DNA from: Psychromonas arctica DSM 14288
GTDB taxonomy: Bacteria; Pseudomonadota; Gammaproteobacteria; Enterobacterales; Psychromonadaceae
Length of the DNA: 64,000 nucleotides
Reading direction: 5' to 3'
NCBI RefSeq assembly: GCF_000482725.1
Contig: NZ_AXWP01000027.1
Span: 13,817-77,816, forward strand
Notes under the pieces: generated by a model
What the model saw: only the letters and a program-made list of their open reading frames with translations
Told to the model about the DNA's origin: nothing
The model's database searches: none
Translations under genes and position numbers: made by a program
Shown: in pieces, positions 9,268 to 19,340 of the stretch
How positions within the stretch are numbered: the stretch's first letter is position 1
Layout: each line of letters opens with the position of its first letter

Positions 9268-10413
9268 ATGTCATTACCAGCTTTCATCGACTTATATAAA
9301 GACCTTATCAAACTACCTTCCATTAGCTCTACAGATGGTGCATGGGACCAAAGTAACGTTGCCGTGATCAATCAACTTGCAGAATGGTTAACTGACCTCG
9401 GCTTTAGTACCGAAATAATAGAAGTAAAAGCTGCACCGGGAAAGTTTAACTTGGTGGCAACCCTAGGTTCAGGTGACGGTGGCTTATTGCTTGCAGGCCA
9501 TACCGATACGGTTCCTTATGACGAAGGAAAATGGCAGACGGATCCATTCCAAGTGGTAGAAAAGGACAACCGTTTATATGGTTTAGGTACTATCGATATG
9601 AAGGGCTTTTTTGCTTTTGTTATAGAAGCATTAAAAACAATTGACCGAAGCAAACTCACCAAACCGTTACGTATTTTAGCTACCGCAGACGAAGAAACGA
9701 CCATGTCTGGTGCACAACAGATCTCCGAGCAAAAACATTTCAAGCCTGATTATGCGGTGATTGGTGAGCCAACTGGGATGGTACCGGTGACCATGCATAA
9801 GGGGCACATGTCTGAAGGGATCCGCATTACCGGCAAAAGCGGTCATAGCTCAGATCCAGACAAAGGATTAAATGCCATTGAAGTCATGCATTTAGTCTTA
9901 TCTGAACTTAAGAAAGTACAGCAAACTTTCAAAGAAAAATATAACAACCCACACTTTGAAGTGCCCTACCCGACACTCAACTTTGGTGCGATCACTGGGG
10001 GTGATAGCCCTAACCGTATTTGTGGCTGCTGTGAATTACATATTGATATGCGTCCAATTCCTGGTGTCACCACTAATGAATTATTTATTACGGTGAAACA
10101 GGCATTAACTGAAATTGAAAAACGCTACCCGAATAGTATAGAAATGTTTCATTTACATGAGCCGATCCCATCTTATCAGTGCCCACTTCATTCAGATTTG
10201 ATCGATAATGCAGAGATTTATACCGGTAATAAAGCGACCAGCGCCAATTATTGTACTGAAGCGCCATTCATTCAAGCATTAGGTTGCGATACCATCGTCC
10301 TAGGCCCGGGTCATATTACTCAAGCACATCAACCTAATGAATTTTTAGATCTTTCCTTTGTAAAACCAACGCAAGAGGTAATAACAAAACTTATTCAACA
10401 TTATTGTTCATAA
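9268..10413 (+). CDS. argE: acetylornithine deacetylase
   Basis: A 381-residue M20 family zinc hydrolase that releases ornithine from N-acetylornithine. All di-zinc features are visible: GHTDTVP (about 80), GTIDMKGF (about 109), ADEET with the catalytic Glu (about 141), GEPTG (about 166) and the C-terminal GPGHITQAH. An in-frame ATG at 9238 exists, but the ATG at 9268 is preceded by AAGGA at 5 bp and matches the start of E. coli ArgE ([19 protein letters not shown]). The linear ArgE route, rather than the cyclic ArgJ route, explains why an ArgA activity is needed. It is followed by ppc, as argE and ppc are neighbours in E. coli. Confidence 0.96.
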   Translation: MSLPAFIDLYKDLIKLPSISSTDGAWDQSNVAVINQLAEWLTDLGFSTEIIEVKAAPGKFNLVATLGSGDGGLLLAGHTDTVPYDEGKWQTDPFQVVEKDNRLYGLGTIDMKGFFAFVIEALKTIDRSKLTKPLRILATADEETTMSGAQQISEQKHFKPDYAVIGEPTGMVPVTMHKGHMSEGIRITGKSGHSSDPDKGLNAIEVMHLVLSELKKVQQTFKEKYNNPHFEVPYPTLNFGAITGGDSPNRICGCCELHIDMRPIPGVTTNELFITVKQALTEIEKRYPNSIEMFHLHEPIPSYQCPLHSDLIDNAEIYTGNKATSANYCTEAPFIQALGCDTIVLGPGHITQAHQPNEFLDLSFVKPTQEVITKLIQHYCS

Positions 10414-10496
10414 AATATAAGTGTATTTTTTTCCGTAATTAAATTACGAGAAAATTATTTACAAGAAAAGAAATACGCAATGCAAGCGAAGCTAGA

Positions 10497-10524
10497 TTGA
10501 CTAGCCTCTTCATTGTGGTATTTT
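10497..10524 (+). promoter_or_regulatory. probable ppc promoter
   Basis: TTGACT (10497-10502), a 16-bp spacer and TATTTT (10519-10524) form a sigma-70-like promoter 53 bp upstream of the ppc start codon. No argE terminator was seen before it, so read-through is possible. Confidence 0.5.
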
Positions 10525-10577
10525 ATTTAGTTCTACGACAAGAAATTGTAATTTTATTACAGGAATAGGGAAGTACG

Positions 10578-13220
10578 ATGACAGAAGAATATGCAAACCT
10601 GCGAGGCAATGTTAGTTTATTAGGTCAATTACTTGGAAAAAGTATTAGCGACCACCTGGGTGAATCATTCCTTGAAAAAATTGAAAACATTCGTCAGCTT
10701 TCTAAATCATCTCGCGCAGGTAATAACCAAGATGGCGAGCGTTTGATTGAAGTGTTATCAAACTTAAGTGACCATGAATTATTACCAGTGGCACGTGCAT
10801 TCACGCACTTTTTAAACCTAGCCAATATCGCAGAACAATTCCATGGCATTTCTCGCCATTGTGATACTGGCGTTTGTGCACCTGAGCCGCTACAGCAATT
10901 AATCTCAAAGTTAAAAAGCAGCGATATCTCAGAAGAAGAGATGCAAAAAACAGTTGCTGAATTAAAAATGGATATGGTGCTAACAGCACACCCAACGGAA
11001 ATAACACGTCGTACTTTGATCCACAAACACAGTGCCATTAACCAATGCTTGAGTCTTTTAGAACTCACTGATATCTCTGATAAAGAGCGCGACCAACTGT
11101 TAGTACGCCTTGAACAGTTAATTACACAAGCTTGGCACACCAATGACATTCGTAAAAACCGCCCGACACCTGTTGATGAAGCAAAATGGGGTTTTGCGGT
11201 TATTGAAAACAGCTTATGGGAAGCAGTTCCCCAATATGTGCGAGAATTAGACAAAACCTTACAAGATGGTTTAGGTATCTCATTGCCACTTGATGCATCG
11301 CCAATTAAGTTTACGTCATGGATGGGTGGAGACCGAGATGGTAACCCATTTGTAACGGCTGAAGTTACCAAAGAAGTATTAATTACTAGTCGTTGGGTCG
11401 CTGTCAGTTTGTACCTTGAAGATATTCAGGAACTAACAAAAGAGTTATCAATGGATAACTGCGATCCAGCTTTACGCGCTATTGTGGGTGAAGGTGTTGA
11501 TGAACCTTACCGTGCAATCCTACGTAAATTACGTACAGAACTAAAAGAAACCTTAACGGCATTAAGCGCAACCTTGCAAGGCCATGAAAGCAATGCAAAA
11601 GATATCATCATCACAACTAAGCAGCTTAAACAGCCATTAGAGTTATGTTACAACTCTCTGATCAATATGGGCATGGCTTCTATTGCGAACGGGTTGCTAT
11701 TAGATATTTTGCGCCGTGTAAACTGTTTTGGTGTCAACCTGGTTAAGTTAGATATCCGTCAAGATGGTGAACGTCATGGTGATACCTTATCTGAACTAAC
11801 ACGTTACTTAGGTATTGGCGATTACAACGCTTGGAATGAAGAGGACAAACAAGCCTTCTTATTACAAGAGCTAAATAGTAAACGCCCGCTTATTCCTTCT
11901 GCTTGGAAGCCTTCCGCTGACGTTCAAGAAGTATTAGATACCTGTAGAGTTGTTGCAGCAACTGACCCTGAAGCCTTAGGCATTTATATTATTTCAATGG
12001 CTCGCCAAGCGTCTGATGTGCTAGCAGTGCAATTGCTACTTAAAGAAGTCGGTTGTCCATTCCGTATTCCTGTTGCTCCATTATTTGAAACATTGGACGA
12101 TTTGAATAATGCAGCCGACGTTATGAAACGCTTATATGCAGTTGATTGGTACCGTGGTTATATTAACGGTGAGCAACATGTCATGATTGGTTATTCTGAT
12201 TCAGCTAAAGATGCTGGCGTAATGGCGGCTAACTGGGCGCAATACACCTCACAAGAAGCGCTAATTAAAATCAGTGAAGATAACGACATTCAATTAGTAT
12301 TGTTCCACGGCCGTGGCGGTACAATTGGTCGTGGCGGTGCACCAGCACAACAAGCATTATTGTCACAACCTCCAGGTTCTTTAAAAGGTGGATTACGTGT
12401 AACAGAGCAAGGCGAGATGATCCGCTTTAAGTTTGGCTTACCAAAAGTAGCGGTACACAGTTTGAACCTTTATACCGCGGCTATTTTAGAAGCTAACTTA
12501 CTGCCACCACCAGCACCAAAACAAGAATGGCGAGATGTAATGCAACAATTTGCAGAGCAGTCATGTGAAGAGTATCGCCACTTTGTACGTGATGAGCCTG
12601 ACTTTGTGCCTTATTTCCGTAGCGTGACACCAGAGTTAGAGTTAGGAAAATTAGCTTTGGGTAGCCGCCCCGCTAAGCGTAAACCTAACGGCGGCGTTGA
12701 AAGTTTACGTGCAATTCCATGGATTTTTGCTTGGAGTCAAAACCGTTTGATGTTGCCAGCCTGGTTAGGCGCAGGTACATCACTTAAAACATTACTCGAC
12801 GAAGGTAAAAAAGACCTGTTGCAAGAAATGTATGTTAACTGGCCTTTCTTCCATACTCGTTTAGAAATGTTTGAAATGGTATTCATGAAGGCTGATGAAG
12901 AGTTAACTAAGTTTTATGAAGAACGTTTAGTACCAAAAGAGTTATGGCCTTTAGGCGAACGCCTACGTGAGAACCTGAAGTTAACACGTGAAACGGTTTT
13001 AGAAACCATTCCAGATCACCAGTTAATGCAAGAACAACCTTGGATAAAAGAGTCAATCAAACTACGTAACCCGTATGTTGATCCACTAAATATGTTGCAA
13101 GCTGAGTTATTGTCTCGTTCACGTTCATGTGAGAAAAATGAAACGATTAACCCAGATATTGACCAAGCGTTAATGGTGACTATTGCAGGTATCGCGGCTG
13201 GTTTACGTAATACAGGTTAA
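10578..13220 (+). CDS. ppc: phosphoenolpyruvate carboxylase
   Basis: An 880-residue cytoplasmic enzyme fixing bicarbonate onto PEP to make oxaloacetate for the TCA cycle and aspartate-family amino acids. Signature motifs are all present: the catalytic-His motif [12 protein letters not shown] (about 135), [22 protein letters not shown] (about 576) and the allosteric and C-terminal end GLRNTG, close to the usual QNTG. The length matches the E. coli enzyme (883). The start follows AGGGAAGTACG. A strong terminator follows it. Confidence 0.97.
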   Translation: MTEEYANLRGNVSLLGQLLGKSISDHLGESFLEKIENIRQLSKSSRAGNNQDGERLIEVLSNLSDHELLPVARAFTHFLNLANIAEQFHGISRHCDTGVCAPEPLQQLISKLKSSDISEEEMQKTVAELKMDMVLTAHPTEITRRTLIHKHSAINQCLSLLELTDISDKERDQLLVRLEQLITQAWHTNDIRKNRPTPVDEAKWGFAVIENSLWEAVPQYVRELDKTLQDGLGISLPLDASPIKFTSWMGGDRDGNPFVTAEVTKEVLITSRWVAVSLYLEDIQELTKELSMDNCDPALRAIVGEGVDEPYRAILRKLRTELKETLTALSATLQGHESNAKDIIITTKQLKQPLELCYNSLINMGMASIANGLLLDILRRVNCFGVNLVKLDIRQDGERHGDTLSELTRYLGIGDYNAWNEEDKQAFLLQELNSKRPLIPSAWKPSADVQEVLDTCRVVAATDPEALGIYIISMARQASDVLAVQLLLKEVGCPFRIPVAPLFETLDDLNNAADVMKRLYAVDWYRGYINGEQHVMIGYSDSAKDAGVMAANWAQYTSQEALIKISEDNDIQLVLFHGRGGTIGRGGAPAQQALLSQPPGSLKGGLRVTEQGEMIRFKFGLPKVAVHSLNLYTAAILEANLLPPPAPKQEWRDVMQQFAEQSCEEYRHFVRDEPDFVPYFRSVTPELELGKLALGSRPAKRKPNGGVESLRAIPWIFAWSQNRLMLPAWLGAGTSLKTLLDEGKKDLLQEMYVNWPFFHTRLEMFEMVFMKADEELTKFYEERLVPKELWPLGERLRENLKLTRETVLETIPDHQLMQEQPWIKESIKLRNPYVDPLNMLQAELLSRSRSCEKNETINPDIDQALMVTIAGIAAGLRNTG

Positions 13221-13265
13221 GGTTTAATAAACAACTAAAATAGCAATTTCATAATATTGCTTTAG

Positions 13266-13302
13266 CAGCCCTTTTGTAATGATATAAAAGGGCTGTTTTT
13301 TT
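13266..13302 (+). terminator. ppc rho-independent terminator
   Basis: CAGCCCTTTT (13266-13275) pairs perfectly with AAAAGGGCTG (13286-13295) and is followed by seven T residues. Confidence 0.92.
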
Positions 13303-13560
13303 ATCATTAATTATATTCTGCTCTGTCCCTGCTGATAATTATCCTCATCTTCTGTCCACATTAAAACTAAATAGCTCAGTAACCAAATCTTCAATCACCA
13401 AAGCAGTAGAAAAATCATATTGTCATAGCCCTGCCTTAATTACTCAACCTGCTTAGCTTTTTGTCTGATAACACGATGTCTTTATTTTCAACTTTTTTAT
13501 GGTGGTTTTGATAAGAGTGAATATGATAAAATCCATTTTTGACAAGAACTCGGTAAAAAA

Positions 13561-13803
13561 ATGACTAACGATATAGCAATACAACAACTGGATGCACTTG
13601 GATTACGCTGCCCTGAACCAGTAATGGTGATCAGAAAAACGGTACGTAAATTGGAAGCGGGTGATTTATTAGAAATTATTGCAGACGACCCGGCCACCAC
13701 ACGCGATATCCCTAGTTTTTGTCGCTTTATGGAACATCAATTAGTAGAAGCACAAATTGAAACACTGCCTTACCGCTATTTGATCAAGAAAGGGTTGAAG
13801 TAA
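13561..13803 (+). CDS. tusA: sulfur carrier protein TusA
   Basis: An 80-residue TusA/SirA family protein. The CPEP motif with the sulfur-accepting Cys is at residues 17-20, in the usual [10 protein letters not shown] context. In E. coli TusA takes persulfide sulfur from IscS and passes it to TusBCD for the 2-thiouridine modification of tRNA. Length matches the family (81). No good Shine-Dalgarno precedes the ATG (CGGTAAAAAA). It stands alone between the ppc terminator and a mobile-element remnant zone. Confidence 0.93.
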   Translation: MTNDIAIQQLDALGLRCPEPVMVIRKTVRKLEAGDLLEIIADDPATTRDIPSFCRFMEHQLVEAQIETLPYRYLIKKGLK

Positions 13804-13892
13804 TAAACAACGAGCCAATTAAGAGTTAACTAACAAATACCTTGATTAATTAACAAACACCTTGGTTTCGACATTAATTTTATTCTTATTTA

Positions 13893-14086
13893 ACCTCAGT
13901 TCTGGTTAATGAAAGCGAAATTATATTTAAAATCATAACATTATATTTTTTGGCTACACAGTGTCGCTAGTTTTGCGTAGTTCAAGGCGAATTATTGAAG
14001 CAATAACTGGTTATTGATAGGTAATTTAACGAAGAAATCCGCAGAAATAGCGGTGTTGTATCGCTTTGCTTATCCATAACTGAGGT
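13893..14086. mobile_element. 194-bp non-autonomous MITE with terminal inverted repeats and target duplication
   Basis: The ends are imperfect inverted repeats of about 24 bp beginning ACCTCAGTT (left, 13893) and ending AACTGAGGT (right, 14086); extended by two bases to 26 bp they match at 22 positions. The element is flanked by the perfect 6-bp direct repeat TATTTA (13887-13892 and 14087-14092), a probable target duplication. The interior has no open frame and contains the palindrome CAATAACTGGTTATTG. The parent transposon family is not certain; the ends remind me of IS982-type elements. Confidence 0.75.
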
Positions 14087-14158
14087 TATTTAGCAACCTA
14101 TATCCGAGATCAATGAAGATACTTAATTTTTTGGTCTAATGATGATCATGCTATCTCA

Positions 14159-15050
14159 ATGCAAAAAATCAACTTAACCTCTGACCAAAAACATACATTA
14201 ATGCAGTTGCATCATTCAACTAGTGATAAGCAAGTTTGTGACCGTATTAATGCAATTATCCACCATTCAAATGGCAGGTCTACCCATCGATTGCCGAAGC
14301 GTTACTTATTCATGATATAAGTGTTATTCGACATATCAATGAGGATCTTTCAAGGGTGAATTAAAACCTGAAAATGGAAGCTCCCGAGGTTATTTATCCA
14401 TTGCTCAAACAGAAACGTTAATACTTCATTTATCCCAGAATACTTATCGATATTCCTATCAAATTATTGATTATATTTTTGACCTTTGGCGCATATCATT
14501 CAGTATTTCTGGGTTAAATAAATAGTTACATCAACATGAATTTAGCTATAAATATCCCAAAGGTGTCCCTCATAAATTTGATGCTGAAAATTTATTGAAT
14601 ATTACGATCACCTTAAAGCCAATTCAGGTAAAAAGCCTATTTTATTCATGGATACAATGCCCCCATTCATTCGACTAAAGTGACATGAGGATAGATTCGA
14701 ACCGGTCATGATAAAAGCATTAAAACAACAGGAAGCCTAACGCGACTAAACATCATTGTTGCATAAATTTGAATTAAATTGGGTCAGCCATTGTGAAAGG
14801 TTATGAAAAAGTGAACAGTGAATATATTAATTTCTTCTTAGAGAAGCTGAGAGCACAGCATCCATTTAATCTTTGTGTTCATTTAGTAGTAGATGGTGCA
14901 GCTTGCCATCGTGCTAATATTATTAAAAATAAAGCGAAAGAGTTTCGATAATAAATAGATGATTTTTTTGAAAGAAAACTGCCAGAAATAGGAGACTCAT
15001 TATTGAGTCTAATTAATGACAACTTTCAAAAGATAACGTCTGCATCGTGA
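14159..15050 (+). pseudogene. degenerate IS630-family transposase
   Basis: Pieces of an IS630-type transposase appear in order but in shifting frames. They are the N-terminal helix-turn-helix region (KHTLMQLHHSTSDKQVCDR from 14159), QVYPSIAEALLIHD, a stretch with the first catalytic Asp (PILFMDT, about 14638), VKGYEKVNSE, the second-Asp region HLVVDGAACHRANI (about 14880), and the C-terminus GDSLLSLINDNFQKITSAS ending at the TGA at 15050. Several frameshifts and stops break it. The segment between KAKE and EFR that should carry the third catalytic acid is missing. It is therefore inactive. Terminal repeats were not identified. Confidence 0.82.
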
Positions 15051-15163
15051 AGTGGGATGGATATATATCTTTGTACAAAGCTGTCGGGCGAACACCGCAA
15101 CAGCTTATTCATGCGTAACCAAATAAAAGGATCATGAATCATTATTTGTAAAAGATTTGAAAC

Positions 15164-16588
15164 TTAATCTAGCTCGTTTTCAGCTTGCTGAATAGCAGCA
15201 AACTCTTCAGCAGCTGAATGTTTTGATACTTCTTTATGTTTAAATACAAAGAAATATGCCATACCAACGGCATAAAGTCCCATTGCCCAAAATGCAGCAC
15301 GGATGTCATAAACAAAACAAGATGTTAATGCAATCAATGCAAGAACAATAGTGATCCATGCAGTCACAACACCACCAGGAGCTCGGTAAGGACGGTGTAG
15401 TTCAGGTTCTTTACGACGTAATAAAATAAAACTATAAGCTTGTAGTGCATAAGAGATCGTGGCGCCAAATACAGCAATTTGGATCATCATATCGCCTTCA
15501 CCAGTAAGCGAGGCAATAAAGCCAACAATCCCTGGTACGATCAAGCCCCACAGTGGTACTTTAGTTTTCGTTGTAAGGGATAATGACGCAGGTAAATACC
15601 CAGCACGAGAAAGTGCAAACACCAAACGACTATAACCATAAACAATAGAGAAAAAAGAAGCAATTAAACCACTTAAACCAACAACATTAACAAAGTTAGC
15701 TAACATTGAGTTTTCACCATAAGCAACACGCAACGCATCAACCAATGGAGCGCCATAACCACCAGCAGCAGAGGCGCCTGCAACACCAGGAACGAGGAAC
15801 AATACAACCCCAGCTGAAACGAGTAGGAATACCATTGCGACAATAATACCGCGAGGTAAATCTTTTGCTGGATCTTTCGCTTCCTCTGCAGCTAGCGGTA
15901 CACCTTCAACCGCCAAGAATAACCACATGGCAAAAGGTAATGCAGCCCAAACACCAACCCAACCTTCAGGTAAGAATGTTGTTGAACCAATCACTTCTGG
16001 ATTGGGGGCAATATCAAATAGGTTAGCCGCTTCAAAGTGCGGAAGCAGACCTATTGCTGTAACGATGATCGCCACCACGGCAAATGCAGTAATTACCATC
16101 ATGGTCTTCATCGCTTCACCGGCACCAACCAAATGCACACCGATAAAGACGATGTAGAATACAGCGTAAACCATTGGTCCATTCAAGCCAGTTAGTGCTT
16201 CAACATAATTACCAATAAAAATAACAATCGCAGCTGGTGCGATTACATATTCCAACAACACCGCTAACCCAGTCGCAAACCCACCAACAGGCCCCATAAC
16301 TCGACGAGCAAAACTATAGCCACCACCTGCAGTCGGAATAGCAGCTGATAATTCGGCTAAGACTAGAACTAATGTAAAATACATCAGCCCCATCGCGATT
16401 GTGGCAATAAGCATACCACCCCAACCAGCAGTTCCGATACCAAAGTTCCAACCAGCATAATCACCAGATATTACATATGATACGCCGAGTGTCGCAAGTA
16501 GCATCCAACCCGCTACCCCTTTTTTCAGCTGTCGATGTTCCATAAACTCTTTGGAACCAATACCTGATGACTCTTCGTGATTTGACAT
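15164..16588 (-). CDS. eat: ethanolamine permease (APC family)
   Basis: A 474-residue inner-membrane protein with about twelve hydrophobic segments, fitting the ethanolamine permease subfamily of amino acid-polyamine-organocation transporters. The segment with SYVISGDYAGWNFGIG near residue 40 is characteristic. It would import ethanolamine for the compartment encoded upstream. It starts after AAAGGG and lies 157 bp downstream of pduT in the same direction, probably the last gene of the eut operon but possibly with its own promoter. Enterobacterial eut operons instead carry eutH inside the cluster. Downstream is only mobile-element debris. Confidence 0.88.
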   Translation of the reverse strand: MSNHEESSGIGSKEFMEHRQLKKGVAGWMLLATLGVSYVISGDYAGWNFGIGTAGWGGMLIATIAMGLMYFTLVLVLAELSAAIPTAGGGYSFARRVMGPVGGFATGLAVLLEYVIAPAAIVIFIGNYVEALTGLNGPMVYAVFYIVFIGVHLVGAGEAMKTMMVITAFAVVAIIVTAIGLLPHFEAANLFDIAPNPEVIGSTTFLPEGWVGVWAALPFAMWLFLAVEGVPLAAEEAKDPAKDLPRGIIVAMVFLLVSAGVVLFLVPGVAGASAAGGYGAPLVDALRVAYGENSMLANFVNVVGLSGLIASFFSIVYGYSRLVFALSRAGYLPASLSLTTKTKVPLWGLIVPGIVGFIASLTGEGDMMIQIAVFGATISYALQAYSFILLRRKEPELHRPYRAPGGVVTAWITIVLALIALTSCFVYDIRAAFWAMGLYAVGMAYFFVFKHKEVSKHSAAEEFAAIQQAENELD

Positions 16589-16745
16589 AAATTTTCCCTT
16601 TAATTAAAATTATTATGTTGGCGTTAAGGTTATTTGGCGGAGACCTCCAAATTGAACAGCATCCTTTCAATCCCTACATCAAACCTATTTTCCAAGTGGT
16701 ATTTGACTTCTTCTTCGTGCTTTATTTTCAAGTATTAGCTTGAAA

Positions 16746-17294
16746 TTAAACTTTTCCTTCTAGAATTTCTTTTCGTGGTTGTGCAATGACTTCCATATTC
16801 ACTAAAACACCTTTATGTTTAATACACTCAACCGCGGCATCCACAGCTGCCTGTACCGCAGCAACATCACCAGTGAAGGTCACAAAACCTTTACCACCAA
16901 TCGCCATTGCCATGTGTACTTCTAACAGTTCGATATTTGCCGCTTTCACCGCTGCATCGGCAGCCTCTACTATTGCTGCAACCGAAAATGTTTCGATGAT
17001 TCCCAATGCATCTGAACGCTCAATAATGCGAGATCCAGAAATGGCAGGAAATACATCAGGATGTACATTCGCAATGATTAAATCATCAACAACCTCACCT
17101 GCACCAACCTGTAATCCAGTCGCAACTGCGGCATTGATAGATGCAACATCACCACTTACCATCACCATAAATTTGCCGGGACAAATTGTGCGGTTAAACA
17201 AGATGTTAACCTCTGCGGCTTTTAACATTGCGTCTGCCACTACGTAGCCTCGCGCAATCGAATTCAATTCAATACAACCAATGGCATTTATCAT
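16746..17294 (-). CDS. pduT: PduT-like tandem-BMC shell protein with [4Fe-4S] cysteine
   Basis: A 182-residue shell protein made of two BMC domains (about 1-90 and 95-180) that would form a pseudohexameric trimer. The conserved TxCPGKF motif places a cysteine at residue 38, the position that ligates a [4Fe-4S] cluster at the trimer pore in Salmonella PduT. The cluster is thought to carry electrons across the shell. It lies 12 bp after pduS, the usual partner. Finding it at the end of an ethanolamine operon is unusual relative to the E. coli operon, where eutK sits here. Confidence 0.88.
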   Translation of the reverse strand: MINAIGCIELNSIARGYVVADAMLKAAEVNILFNRTICPGKFMVMVSGDVASINAAVATGLQVGAGEVVDDLIIANVHPDVFPAISGSRIIERSDALGIIETFSVAAIVEAADAAVKAANIELLEVHMAMAIGGKGFVTFTGDVAAVQAAVDAAVECIKHKGVLVNMEVIAQPRKEILEGKV

Positions 17295-17306
17295 TTTTTC
17301 ACTCTT

Positions 17307-18656
17307 CTAATTATTGTTTATTAAGTCAGCGGTGCGTTCAATTACCACGATATTACTGAGTTCAGTCACTGTGCCGTCGATACTGGCATGTACAGAAACA
17401 CTTAGTGCTTGATCCACTGCAGCTCCGATTAGTTGGCCCTTGCTCACAATGTCTCCAACCTTGACGACCGCTAAAGCGGGGACACCGATATGTTGAGATA
17501 ACGGTATTGATACTTTTTCCAAATTTAACATTGGCTCAAGAAGATTTGCCGTCCTATGACTGTATTGCAATACTTCCAATCGTTGCATTAAGCGCTTAGT
17601 AGGTATTTTTCGGTAATCCCTTAATGGATGTACATCTTTAGTTTTTGCCTGTAACTGGGCGGGCGTCATGAGTAGATTATTTTCACGTAAGTCACGTTTC
17701 GTCGTAGCACAAACTTGACTCGGATCTAACCCTTCTGGACAAGACCACATAGTACATAAATTACATTCTGAACAAGGTTGCGCAGCCTGTGTTAGGCTGG
17801 AGTTATCATTGGCAGAAACTTGTAATGAGCGCATCGCTAAATGAGGATGTATAGGGTAACCCAACAGATTTCGAGGGCACATATCAGTACAAATAGAACA
17901 CTGATCACACGCCGATTTACCAATTCGACGAAGCGCAGCTTCACTACGATTTTTGATCGTGGCGACGCGAGAACTGGCAGGCAATACTAATAACCCACTA
18001 GATATTTTAGTGATAGGTTTGCTTAAGTCATCTGTAACAGAGCCCATCATCGGACCACCTTCGACGACTATAAAGTCATCGCAGGTGATGCCACCCGCAA
18101 GTGCAATGACTTCACTATAACTCATGCCTATCGGCAACCAAGCAGTGAACGGTTCTTTTACTTCGCCATGTACGGTGACCATAGTATCGGTAACAGGTAT
18201 CCCCTGTGCCGCATGAAATAGATTGATAAAAGACTCTACATTGTTGATCATCACCCCGATGTCTTTGGGAAGACCACCGGATGGAATACGGTTACCTGTT
18301 GCTTCATAAACCATTTCAGCTTCGTCACCGGCAGGATAAACATCATCCATCTCCAACAATTCAATGTTGTCAGGTATGGCATCACGGAGCACAGCGATCG
18401 TGTCCGCATGCTTTTTCTTAATACCAATCACGCCACGACTTGCACCCACTTGATGCATTGCTAACATCATGCCACCGATCAACGATGGAGCACTACATTG
18501 CATCAAAACCTGATCTTTATTCAGTAATGGTTCGCATTCTGCCCCGTTAGCGATCACAACATCCGCTTGAGACTCGAGTTTCACGTAAGTAGGAAAGCCA
18601 GCTCCACCGGCCCCGATCACGCCACCAGCTTGAATTTTCTGTAAGAATTGATCCAT
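17307..18656 (-). CDS. pduS: PduS-like RnfC-family flavo-iron-sulfur protein (cobalamin reductase)
   Basis: A 449-residue relative of RnfC/Nqo1. The N-terminal nucleotide-binding loop GAGGAGFPT is at residues 15-23, and an SLBB-type fold follows. Two ferredoxin-like clusters come next: CDQCSICTDMCP (about 251) and CSECNLCTMWSCP (about 297). Salmonella PduS reduces cob(III)alamin inside the 1,2-propanediol microcompartment and contacts PduT. Here it is placed between eutL and pduT, so it likely feeds reduced cobalamin to EutT or recycles NADH electrons. Which of these it does is not visible. Confidence 0.87.
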   Translation of the reverse strand: MDQFLQKIQAGGVIGAGGAGFPTYVKLESQADVVIANGAECEPLLNKDQVLMQCSAPSLIGGMMLAMHQVGASRGVIGIKKKHADTIAVLRDAIPDNIELLEMDDVYPAGDEAEMVYEATGNRIPSGGLPKDIGVMINNVESFINLFHAAQGIPVTDTMVTVHGEVKEPFTAWLPIGMSYSEVIALAGGITCDDFIVVEGGPMMGSVTDDLSKPITKISSGLLVLPASSRVATIKNRSEAALRRIGKSACDQCSICTDMCPRNLLGYPIHPHLAMRSLQVSANDNSSLTQAAQPCSECNLCTMWSCPEGLDPSQVCATTKRDLRENNLLMTPAQLQAKTKDVHPLRDYRKIPTKRLMQRLEVLQYSHRTANLLEPMLNLEKVSIPLSQHIGVPALAVVKVGDIVSKGQLIGAAVDQALSVSVHASIDGTVTELSNIVVIERTADLINNN

Positions 18657-18671
18657 TTAGTTATTCTCGTA

Positions 18672-19328
18672 TTAGTTAGCGATTGGGTTCTGGGCGATAT
18701 CTAAAACAGCAGCTTTAAATGCCTCGCAGGCAGCCAAACAAGCAGCCTGTGAACCAGCTAAATGACCACCACCAAAGTTAGTTTCAGAAGGGGGAGCAAA
18801 TAGATTCATCAGCTTCACATCGGCAGCTTTGAGCGCTGCATCTAAGCCCACCATAGCTTCAAGCGGTGGCGCAATAAGGTAAGCCAGTGCTCCACCTTCA
18901 TCAATACCTGCTTCTTTCGATAGATATGAACCTGTCGAAGAAACTAGATGAGCGAAAAAAACGAGCTCTCCCGCTTCATCTGCACATTGAAAAGCCGCTT
19001 CATTTTCAATAAATTCTTTACAGCGCTCAAGCCCAGCTATTACATCTGCAGGACAACTACCCGCAATGATACCGATCACTTCGCCTGATGTTGGGCCCGA
19101 TGAATTGTCGGCGCCCGCATAAAAAGATTTGGCATATACCACATCAACGTTAGCCGCTTTAGTAGCTTCGTCGAGGGCACAGTAGGTAACATCGTCACAG
19201 TCAGAGGTGATCAGACCAATGCTGTAATGGTGAGGTTTCAAGCCCAACTCTTTTGCATAGGCAGGATCAACTGAGGCGATCACTCGCGTTGCTAATACCG
19301 AGGATTGAATTTTGTCTAAAATAGCCAT
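18672..19328 (-). CDS. eutL: EutL trimeric tandem-BMC shell protein
   Basis: A 218-residue shell protein with two circularly permuted BMC domains, matching EutL in length and sequence (ATRVIASVDPAYAKELGL near the N-terminus, GGGHLAGSQAACLAACEAFK near the C-terminus). EutL trimers form pseudohexamers with a large gated central pore that can pass bulky cofactors or bind ethanolamine. It is encoded 12 bp after eutC, as in enterobacteria. The start follows AGGAGTTAAGG. Confidence 0.96.
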   Translation of the reverse strand: MAILDKIQSSVLATRVIASVDPAYAKELGLKPHHYSIGLITSDCDDVTYCALDEATKAANVDVVYAKSFYAGADNSSGPTSGEVIGIIAGSCPADVIAGLERCKEFIENEAAFQCADEAGELVFFAHLVSSTGSYLSKEAGIDEGGALAYLIAPPLEAMVGLDAALKAADVKLMNLFAPPSETNFGGGHLAGSQAACLAACEAFKAAVLDIAQNPIAN

Positions 19329-19340
19329 CCTTAACTCCTA

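Noticed and set aside
14670-14720. GATTCGAACC-like string suggesting a tRNA T-arm
   Set aside because: It lies inside the transposase pseudogene (encoding part of a WIRTGHD-like stretch), and no acceptor or anticodon arms flank it.
16726-16745. Hairpin after pduT as an operon terminator
   Set aside because: Only a 7-bp stem and no T-run on the minus strand, so eat is kept as a likely operon member.
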